From Methanobrevibacter sp. (GTDB taxonomy: Archaea > Methanobacteriota > Methanobacteria > Methanobacteriales > Methanobacteriaceae): a stretch of DNA of 27,231 nucleotides. Each line of letters begins with the position of its first letter. The first letter of the stretch is position 1. The translations under genes and the position numbers were made by a program. The notes under the pieces are model-generated. The model worked only from the letters and a program-made list of their open reading frames with translations. It was not told where the DNA came from and did no database searches. Location: NCBI GenBank assembly GCA_031289975.1, contig JAITOM010000292.1, positions 1 through 27,231 of the forward strand, written 5' to 3'. Positions 6,636 to 13,355 of the stretch are shown piece after piece.

Positions 6636-8705
6636 TTAAGAATTTACATAATCTTTTATTCTTTTGGATAGCTTTGATCCTATTCCTTCTATTTTCTCAA
6701 AATCTTTTTCATTGTATGGTTTAAGATCATTTCCAAATGTTTTAATAAGTGATCTTGCTTTTTTTCTTCCTAAGTGTTTTATGCCTATTATTAATGGGAT
6801 TAAATCTTCTTTTATTCCATAGTAAAGTCGTGCTGATAGAATATCTAATTGTTGTGAATAACTATAATGTCCATTTATCTCTAAAATATCTTTAAAGAAT
6901 TTAATTAGTATGGATGATTCGTAAGCTGAACGTCTTGTTGAAGCAGAATAAACATTATACGCATTTTCTATTTCAAACTCATTTTTTTCATTGATCCATT
7001 CAATTAAGGAAACTGTCGTTGCTTCAGTATTTCCAATATTTGTGGTAAATAAACCAACACTCGATAGTTTTTCTCTAACAGGATCTTTTGATCTTTTCCC
7101 TTTAAATGAAATTAATGGTAAATCAGGAGTTGATGAAAGAGCATATATAACAGCATTTAAATCTAAATATTCTATAGTGTTCCCATATTCCTTAAGTTTA
7201 ACAGCTGTTTCAACTTTATAATTAGATTTAGCCATTAAATCACCGAATTTAGTAACTTTTAATCCTTCTGGAGTTGGTTGGATAATTCCATTTACAATTA
7301 AAAATTCTATAGCATTTTCTATTTCATATTTTAAACTAATATCTGCAAATTCTTTCATGTATGGATCGTTCATCATTTGATATCCATAGAATGTTTTATT
7401 AAAGAAATTTTGAATTTCGTCAATATTTTTAGAAAGATTGGATGCTATTTGAGCTATAATTTGTCTTAAAATAGCATCCTTATTTTCAATTAATTTTGAG
7501 GTTGTATCCTCTATATCTCCATTAATATATCTGTCTTGAAGTTCGTATGCTTCATCTAATGATTTAGCTATTAAATAAGAGTAACCTACATCATCATACA
7601 ATGGTCTTCCAGCCCTTCCAGACATTTGTTCATAATCAAAAACAGGAATAGCTTGTAATCCTTGTGCAGTCCATCTTGTATAATCTCTGATTACCACTGA
7701 TCTTGAAGGTAAGTTAACTCCATACATTAAACTTGGAGTTGCAGATATCATTAAAAGATTTCCTTTTCTAAATTCTTCTTCAATAATCTCTCTTTGTTCA
7801 TTAAAAATCCCAGCATGATGAAATGCAGTTCCATTTTCACAACACTCCCCTAATCTTAAACATGTTGAAGTTGGATTTGAACCTTTAGCTTTAGGAACAT
7901 CTAAAATCTTATTAGAAACCTCTTTAAATCTCTTCATTTCTTCATCATCTAATTTTTTACTTATTTTTTTCCCAACATATTCTGCTAATGATTCAGTGAA
8001 TCTTCTTGTAGATACAAAACTTAATATCTGTGAATTTTCATTAATACTTTTTTCAGTAATTTTAACTACAACATCATTTTTATTTTGACTATCAAACATT
8101 TCTGTATTTAAAACTTCCTTATTTAATGGAACTGGCCTATAATCGTTTTCAACAACTTTAGCATTTAACCAATTCTTAATTTCTTCAATGTTATTTAATG
8201 TTGCTGATAGAGCTATAATTTTAATAGATGGATTAATAATTTTAGCTCTCGTGATTGCACATTCTAATGTAGGTCCTCTTGTAAACTCACCTATCATATG
8301 AAATTCATCAATTATAAGAGTATTAATCTCCTTTAAACTATCCCATGAAAAACGAGTTAAACTATCAAAAGATTCAAAAACCATAACTGATAGGTCACTT
8401 GACGATGGGTGTTTACCAACTTTAATATTATGTTTTTCAAATTTCTTAAATTCTGCTATTTTTTCATTTTGAATTGAAATTAAAGGAGCCGTATAAATAG
8501 CTTTACCTCCTTTAAATATTGATTGTAAAGCTGCCATAACCCCTATTATTGTTTTTCCACTCGCAGTAGGAATAGCTATTATGTAATTAGAATCATCTTC
8601 CAAATATCCAGATTCAACAACCACTTTTTGTCCAGGATTTAATTGTTTAATATATGGGTATACATCTTTTATAACTTCTCTTATTCTTTTTGGTATATTA
8701 TCCAT
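6636..8705 (-). CDS. hel308: Hel308-like Ski2-family DNA helicase
   Basis: A 689-residue superfamily 2 helicase. Motifs in order: Walker A PTASGKT at 46-52, DEFH (motif II) at 133-136, SAT (motif III) at 167-169, and QMSGRAGRP (motif VI) at 360-368. A winged-helix and ratchet region follows. The C-terminal GIKHLGRKKARSLIKTFG segment and the helix-hairpin-helix KIEGIGSKLSKRI (about residue 670) resemble Hel308 domain 5. Hel308 is a 3'-5' DNA helicase acting at stalled or collapsed replication forks in archaea, and the length fits the Methanothermobacter enzyme. DEFH instead of the more usual DE[VI]H is a mild variation. The ATG at 8705 has a GAGGAG ribosome binding site seven bases upstream. 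A different Ski2-like helicase cannot be excluded from sequence alone. Confidence 0.85.
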   Translation of the reverse strand: MDNIPKRIREVIKDVYPYIKQLNPGQKVVVESGYLEDDSNYIIAIPTASGKTIIGVMAALQSIFKGGKAIYTAPLISIQNEKIAEFKKFEKHNIKVGKHPSSSDLSVMVFESFDSLTRFSWDSLKEINTLIIDEFHMIGEFTRGPTLECAITRAKIINPSIKIIALSATLNNIEEIKNWLNAKVVENDYRPVPLNKEVLNTEMFDSQNKNDVVVKITEKSINENSQILSFVSTRRFTESLAEYVGKKISKKLDDEEMKRFKEVSNKILDVPKAKGSNPTSTCLRLGECCENGTAFHHAGIFNEQREIIEEEFRKGNLLMISATPSLMYGVNLPSRSVVIRDYTRWTAQGLQAIPVFDYEQMSGRAGRPLYDDVGYSYLIAKSLDEAYELQDRYINGDIEDTTSKLIENKDAILRQIIAQIASNLSKNIDEIQNFFNKTFYGYQMMNDPYMKEFADISLKYEIENAIEFLIVNGIIQPTPEGLKVTKFGDLMAKSNYKVETAVKLKEYGNTIEYLDLNAVIYALSSTPDLPLISFKGKRSKDPVREKLSSVGLFTTNIGNTEATTVSLIEWINEKNEFEIENAYNVYSASTRRSAYESSILIKFFKDILEINGHYSYSQQLDILSARLYYGIKEDLIPLIIGIKHLGRKKARSLIKTFGNDLKPYNEKDFEKIEGIGSKLSKRIKDYVNS

Positions 8706-8780
8706 TTAACTCCTCATAAGGCTATTATTTTTACTTAAATATTTATTTTAGTTAAACTAATGATTTGCTAAAAATAGCTA

Positions 8781-9248
8781 TTATTCCTTTATTTTACTTA
8801 AAACCGAAATATCACTAATTCTTGTATTAGGATATTGTCCATCCTCATCTTTTTCAACAGCTTTAACCATATCCCATATGGTTAAAAGTCCTGTAGATAC
8901 TCCAGTTAGGGCTTCCATCTCTACACCAGTTTGTCCAATAGTTTTAACCTCAACAATAATAGCTATTTCAGTTTTTTTTATATGAAAATCTACTGTTATC
9001 CCTGTAATCTGTAATGGATGAGCTAATGGAATTATATTTGAAGTGTTTTTAACACTATTAATTGTAGCAATTTGTGCAGTTGTTAAAACATTTCCTTTTT
9101 TAATATCATGATTTTTAATCATAGCTATTGTCTCCTCATCTAAAATTATTTTTCCATATGCACTTGCTATTCTTTTTTGAAGTGGTTTATCACCAACTTC
9201 AACCATATGAATTCCATCACCTTTTAAATGAGTTAATTTTTCTTCCAT
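8781..9248 (-). CDS. moaC: Cyclic pyranopterin monophosphate synthase MoaC
   Basis: This 155-residue protein is the second enzyme of molybdopterin synthesis, making cyclic pyranopterin monophosphate from the MoaA product. It is expected to be a cytoplasmic hexamer. The hallmarks are visible: an LAHPL segment at 75-79 (commonly LCHPL), GVEMEALTGVSTGLLTIWDM at 108-127, the catalytic lysine in DMVKAVEKD, and the RISDI C-terminal region. In methanogens the cofactor serves formylmethanofuran and formate dehydrogenases. It lies just upstream of the hel308-like gene on the same strand with a 75-bp gap, so cotranscription is possible but not shown. The alanine in LAHPL replaces the usual cysteine; this cysteine is not invariant in archaea as far as I know. 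Confidence 0.95.
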   Translation of the reverse strand: MEEKLTHLKGDGIHMVEVGDKPLQKRIASAYGKIILDEETIAMIKNHDIKKGNVLTTAQIATINSVKNTSNIIPLAHPLQITGITVDFHIKKTEIAIIVEVKTIGQTGVEMEALTGVSTGLLTIWDMVKAVEKDEDGQYPNTRISDISVLSKIKE

Positions 9249-9524
9249 GATCTCATCTTAAGTTAAATTGATTTAAGTCATGTATAGTACGAAACCAAGT
9301 TTTTTGCAATTTAAAATTTTTTAATTTTTATTAAAATATCATGATTTTTCAAAAATTATTTAATAAATTTTATTAATATAAAAATTAAATAGTTTATTTT
9401 AATTATTTATTAAAAATAACGAATTTAAACTTAACAAATTGAATTTAAGAAAAAATTAAAAATAATGATTCTTGCAAAAAATTTGGTTCTTGACTATTAA
9501 TAGTTTATTCTTATCTAAAGTATA

Positions 9525-9700
9525 TAATAATGGTGGTTTTGATAAAGTTCTTAATAAATAACTTTTTTAAAAATAAATATTATTAAAAAATATTAATTTA
9601 AAATTATTTATATTAATCAAAATATATTAATATTATTTAAAATTTAAAATTATAAATTTTCATAAAGTAATATTTAAAATTAAATAACTTAATAACAATG
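9525..9700 (-). mobile_element. Truncated MITE-like element, family I, inverted
   Basis: GTTTTGATAAAGTTCTTAAT at 9536-9555 is the family I right terminus in inverted orientation, and the body up to about 9695 follows the family consensus. The outer end is lost; instead AATGCTGTCAACTTAAG occurs at about 9697-9713, a motif shared with the transposon-end-like sequences near 16841 and 16950. The family III element at 9724 follows at once, so this is a junction of three repeat types. Confidence 0.55.
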
Positions 9701-9723
9701 CTGTCAACTTAAGAATTTTTGAT

Positions 9724-10066
9724 TATAGTGTATGAAATAATGTTTTTAAGTAAAGAAAAGCTTTGCTTTTCTAAATTTAAAAATATTAAATTTTTAAATT
9801 AAAGAAAAACTTCACTTTTCTAATTGAAATAAAAAATTTTAATAAAGAAAAACTTTGTTTTTCTAATTGAACAGGTTCAATAATGAAATCTTTTAAATTA
9901 TGTCATGAATGTTAAATTTTTAATTAAAAATATTATAATTATTATTTTTAAAAATAAAAGAGTAAAAATTATTATTTAAAAAATTAACTTAATATTAATT
10001 GAAATTATTTAAAAATAAGGTATTTGAAAATAAATGATTAATTACAAACATTTTTTAAGCACTATA
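9724..10066 (+). mobile_element. MITE-like element, family III, with hairpin array
   Basis: A 343-bp non-coding element. The left end TATAGTGTATGAAATAATGT and the right end, complemented TATAGTGCTTAAAAAATGTT, are imperfect inverted repeats. Within 9754-9880 lie consecutive hairpins: AGAAAAGC-TTT-GCTTTTCT (9754-9772), AATTTAAAAA with TTTTTAAATT (9774-9800), AGAAAA with TTTTCT (9803-9821), a TTGAAAT/ATTTTAA pair just after, AGAAAAAC-TTT-GTTTTTCT (9846-9864), and TTGAAC-AG-GTTCAA (9867-9880). The distal half is the AT-rich body shared with 3081-3358. Confidence 0.65.
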
Positions 10067-10192
10067 AAATTTCTATCTAAAATCTTATTTATACAATCCT
10101 CATTTTCAATCCAATTTTAAAAAAATAATTTTCTTAATATGACAGCATTAAACTTAATAAAAAATTTATCATTTTAAAATTTAAGGAATATA

Positions 10193-11116
10193 TTAAGATT
10201 TATTTTTTACTATAAAAATTTCACTAAATATTTTTTCTAATTTATCATTTAAATCAATGCTATTCTCTTCATGGGGAATTTTATAATATTCTAATATTTT
10301 ATCAAATTTTTTATATCCTTCATTTTCTCTTAATTCAATCCATTGTATATTATTTTCATCGAATTGTTTTTTATTCATTTCAGATAAAGCATCTGCCACA
10401 AATATTTCAGTTTTTCTTGCATGGATCACATCTGCTGATTCTGGATTGCCTTTTCCCGTTAATTTTATTTCACATCTATGTTCATGTTTATTATTGTCGA
10501 TTAAATAAAAATCAACTTCTCTAAGAGATTTTAGACCAACGAAAGAATAAAATTCCTTAGGAACAGAAAATAGTTCACATAAAACAATCATTAATGGTTT
10601 TTCTACATTTTTACCTATTTGACTCCATGCTCCACCACGAAAACCAGCTCTTCTTACAGCTAATGAATTTATAATAATTAAACTTTCATTAATATCTAAT
10701 TCTACACTAACCTCTTTAAATTTAATAGTTAAACTAATATTAATATCTCCACCATCTTTAATTAATCTATCTATGGAATTATAAAGTTCTGAATAATGTT
10801 CTAATGAAGCGGATAAAACAATTTCTTTAGCTGCTGAGTTATAAGTATTTGTTATTGTTTTCAAATTCAATCCAGTATTGTAAGCTATCTCCTCTTTATC
10901 AAGATTTTCATTTAAGAATTCTTTTTTATACCATTCGGAAGTAATATTTTCATTTTCAAGTTTAGCATTGACAATTTTTTTGAAAAATTCGATCGCATAA
11001 TCTAAAAATTTTGCATCGATAAATGTTTGAATTAAAGGTCTATGATTTTCATTATTTAATAATTTAATTATTATCCCTTTTGTTTGCTTGGTTATAGGTA
11101 ATTTATTCATAATCAC
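10193..11116 (-). CDS. CfrBI-like type II restriction endonuclease
   Basis: About 307 residues. It resembles the CfrBI family of restriction enzymes (the prototype cuts CCWWGG). Visible hallmarks are RRAGFRGGAWSQIGKNVEKP at 155-174 and a PD-(D/E)xK type core, D202 in REVDFYL followed by E216 and K218 in CEIKLTGKGNPE. The N-terminal half is helical and contains an EEIAYNTGLNLKTITNTYN segment that looks like a helix-turn-helix. The frame can start at GTG 11116, overlapping the methyltransferase stop codon by four bases with an AGGAG site seven bases before it, or at ATG 11110; the overlap favours translational coupling. The gene follows its partner methyltransferase, which fits a type II system: cleavage of unmodified foreign DNA. 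The catalytic residues look intact. Family name is from pattern memory, not a search. Confidence 0.85.
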   Translation of the reverse strand: MIMNKLPITKQTKGIIIKLLNNENHRPLIQTFIDAKFLDYAIEFFKKIVNAKLENENITSEWYKKEFLNENLDKEEIAYNTGLNLKTITNTYNSAAKEIVLSASLEHYSELYNSIDRLIKDGGDINISLTIKFKEVSVELDINESLIIINSLAVRRAGFRGGAWSQIGKNVEKPLMIVLCELFSVPKEFYSFVGLKSLREVDFYLIDNNKHEHRCEIKLTGKGNPESADVIHARKTEIFVADALSEMNKKQFDENNIQWIELRENEGYKKFDKILEYYKIPHEENSIDLNDKLEKIFSEIFIVKNKS

Positions 11117-12450
11117 TGAATTTCTCCTTTAAATTGTGTCAAATTTATGAATTTTGGTTTTTTTATCTTATCTAAAGGTAATTCTACTAATTTTTCTTTG
11201 ATTCTGTTAAAATATTTTTCTTGAATTTCACTTAAAAAGAAATATCTTCCTAACTTTAAAGCAGATTTAGCTAAAGTTCCAGAGCCTGAAAAAGGATCAA
11301 AAACTAAATCTTTTTTATATGAATAATATTTAATCACTTTATCGCATAATTCTTCAGGAAAAACTGCTGGATGAATATCATCGTGATCAGGATTTATTTT
11401 CCACACATTAGTATGATCATATTCTCCTAAAACTTTGCTGGATTCAACAACTTCCTCGTCATATTGTTTTATATTCCAATCAATTAATCTTCCAGTATTT
11501 TTTCTATAAACCATTAAATATTCAGTTACAATGTTTGGTTTATATGCTAACGGTCGACGATGCTGAATAAAACCTCCAATTCTATTTTTTGCAGATCCTT
11601 CAGGTTTTAACCATATAATATCATCAACAAATTCCCATCCCATAGCCACTAATCTTGTGTGAATATCAAAGGGAATAGCATATCGTTTACTTGAATATTT
11701 TCTACCAGTTCGAGGCACAATAACGGGAGAAGTGTTTAATATAAAAAAACGTCCTTCTTTTGTTACTCTATATAACTCCTTAAAAACTTCAGAAAGAAAT
11801 TCTAAATATTCATTATAACTTTTATAAATAGAATAATCTCTTGCATTATAATATGGTGGGGATGTGAAAGATAAATGCATACTATCTTCGGGAATTAGTT
11901 TTAATACTTCTCTAACATCTCCATTAACTATCACATTCTTTAAAAAATCATGTGCTTCTAAGTAATTTTTATTGGTTTTCTTTGGGGGTGAGAGTTCTAT
12001 ATTAACAATTTCTTTAATAATTTCATTAGGATGATTCTTAACACTTTCAAAAGCATTAATCACGATTTTCCTGTTTTTAAAAGGTAATAATCCTCTAATT
12101 GCTTGTAATACAATTTTAGGATCATTATCATCCAATATTTTAATCAAAATAGGTATGATTTCTTCTGATTTCATTCTCCCTATTGTGGAAACACTTTCTC
12201 TCCTTACCATTGAACTTGGATCTTTCTCATATACTAATTTAGCAATATCTAAACATTCAATATCTTTTATTTTGCCTATATTTTTAATAGCTAAAAATCT
12301 TATATCTTTATTATTATGATGTAAATATGGTTTTAATATATTTGCATCAAAATTTGAATCTAATCTGCCTAACCCATTTAAGAAATTTTTGATTTCCTTG
12401 TCTGTAGGACTATTCTTTTTATCATTTGATTTTAATAATGTGGCTGTCAT
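11113..12450 (-). CDS. HEAT-repeat / N4-cytosine DNA methyltransferase
   Basis: This 445-residue protein has two parts. Residues about 35-155 are HEAT-like helical repeats (units such as KDIRFLAIKNIGKIKD, SMVRRESVSTIGRMKS and PKIVLQAIRGLLPF). Residues about 165-440 form a permuted (beta-class) methyltransferase: the catalytic motif SPPYYNARDY at 197-206 precedes the AdoMet-binding FDPFSGSGT at 384-392. The SPPY form is typical of N4-cytosine methylation. It should protect host sites from the adjacent CfrBI-like nuclease; if specificity follows the prototype the target would be CCWWGG, which is inference. Its stop overlaps the nuclease start. It begins 30 bp after the DUF2098 gene. The HEAT extension is unusual for a plain type II modification enzyme and may help bind DNA or protein. 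Confidence 0.92.
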   Translation of the reverse strand: MTATLLKSNDKKNSPTDKEIKNFLNGLGRLDSNFDANILKPYLHHNNKDIRFLAIKNIGKIKDIECLDIAKLVYEKDPSSMVRRESVSTIGRMKSEEIIPILIKILDDNDPKIVLQAIRGLLPFKNRKIVINAFESVKNHPNEIIKEIVNIELSPPKKTNKNYLEAHDFLKNVIVNGDVREVLKLIPEDSMHLSFTSPPYYNARDYSIYKSYNEYLEFLSEVFKELYRVTKEGRFFILNTSPVIVPRTGRKYSSKRYAIPFDIHTRLVAMGWEFVDDIIWLKPEGSAKNRIGGFIQHRRPLAYKPNIVTEYLMVYRKNTGRLIDWNIKQYDEEVVESSKVLGEYDHTNVWKINPDHDDIHPAVFPEELCDKVIKYYSYKKDLVFDPFSGSGTLAKSALKLGRYFFLSEIQEKYFNRIKEKLVELPLDKIKKPKFINLTQFKGEIQ

Positions 12451-12480
12451 ATTAAATCAACTTCTCATTCTGTAACAAAT

Positions 12481-12822
12481 TTAGCCCCCACCAATACCTG
12501 CACTTGAATCTATTTCTATCTCTTCAAAATCATTTGAAAATTCTTCTATATTTTTTTCTTCTTTATCTTCTTCAAATTTTGATTTTTTAACATCGTTTTC
12601 ATCTAAAAGTTCTAAAGAATCTGATAAATACCATAGTCCTGTTTTATCTATTTTTATCCAAAATTTATCCTGATTACTTACAGCAATCTTAGAATTTTTA
12701 TCAACACCATCTAAAGAAGAGTAATGAATAATATCTAAAACCTTTCCATTAACTCCAGTTCCAATATATCTTACAAAATCATCCTTTTTAATAGGTTTTT
12801 TTCTTATATCTATAGCTTCCAC
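12481..12822 (-). CDS. DUF2098-family protein with acidic tail ending in glycines
   Basis: This 113-residue protein matches the methanogen DUF2098 pattern: KPIKKDDFVRYIGTGVNGKV near the N-terminus, a small beta-rich domain with a WIKIDKTGLWYLSDSLELL block near 55-74, then an acidic, probably disordered tail (about 75-105) closing SAGIGGG. Function is unknown. The start is a GTG at 12822 with a GGGGGTG ribosome binding site about seven bases before it; no ATG is better placed. It lies 30 bp upstream of the methyltransferase on the same strand, so it probably leads that transcript, though DUF2098 proteins are generally chromosomal core genes of methanogens rather than restriction components. 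The terminal Gly-Gly-Gly recalls ubiquitin-like modifiers but the fold is not obviously that. Confidence 0.8.
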   Translation of the reverse strand: MEAIDIRKKPIKKDDFVRYIGTGVNGKVLDIIHYSSLDGVDKNSKIAVSNQDKFWIKIDKTGLWYLSDSLELLDENDVKKSKFEEDKEEKNIEEFSNDFEEIEIDSSAGIGGG

Positions 12823-12870
12823 TAAAACACCCCCAATAAATAACTATTAGCAATAACTACTGTACTACCA

Positions 12871-12914
12871 AAATTACTATTAATTATTATTAATCATTAT
12901 TAATCATTATTAAG
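12871..12914. promoter_or_regulatory. Tandem ATTATTAATC repeats before DUF2098
   Basis: ATTATTAATC is repeated head to tail (about 12885-12914, three near copies) in the 139-bp gap between the PRC-barrel gene and DUF2098. On the minus strand this lies 50-90 bp before the GTG start, a position compatible with promoter or operator sequences. Role is inferred from position only. Confidence 0.35.
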
Positions 12915-12961
12915 ATCACTACATTTTTTTATCTTAGTATATCTTAATCTTTATTAGCTTA

Positions 12962-13189
12962 TTATTTCTCTAAATTAACATTTATATTAAGTAAAACATA
13001 ATCTCCTAAATTTTCAATATCATTATAAGAAATTATAATTTCCTTATTTGAAATAATATTTTTTTTATGGGAGACAATCAATTCCTGAATTTTTCCAGTA
13101 GATTGATCGAAATCAACATCTTCAACTTCACCAATAACTTTAGCACTTGTATCTACAACATTCATTCCTAATAAACCTTTTATCCTCAT
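12962..13189 (-). CDS. Small PRC-barrel domain protein
   Basis: A single PRC-barrel of 75 residues (MRIKGLLGMNVVDTSAKVIG at the start). It carries the family pattern GEVEDVDFDQSTGKIQELIV and a second half with NEIIISYNDIENLGDYVLL-like strands. I place the start at ATG 13189, because the AGGTGAT ribosome binding site ends six bases before it; the longer frame would begin inside that site. Archaeal single PRC-barrel proteins include CdpB-type partners of SepF in cell division and others of unknown role, so the exact job is open. It is on the same strand as the neighbouring defence genes but separated by 139-167 bp on each side and is probably its own unit. Confidence 0.85.
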   Translation of the reverse strand: MRIKGLLGMNVVDTSAKVIGEVEDVDFDQSTGKIQELIVSHKKNIISNKEIIISYNDIENLGDYVLLNINVNLEK

Positions 13190-13355
13190 TAAAATCACCT
13201 GTTTTTAATATAAATTCAAAATATATTTATTTTTATTTAAAAAGTTATTTATTTAATTTTATTAAAATTGGTGGGAAACAATCCTATTAAAGCTTTAGAA
13301 TATAACTTTTAATTTTCTATTTATTTTAGCTATACTGTATTTTTATTGCTCATAT

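Noticed and set aside
9754..9880. CRISPR-like array suggested by repeated AGAAAAAC...TTTTTCT units
   Set aside because: Units differ in sequence, spacing is irregular, each is a self-complementary hairpin, and no unique spacers or cas genes are present.
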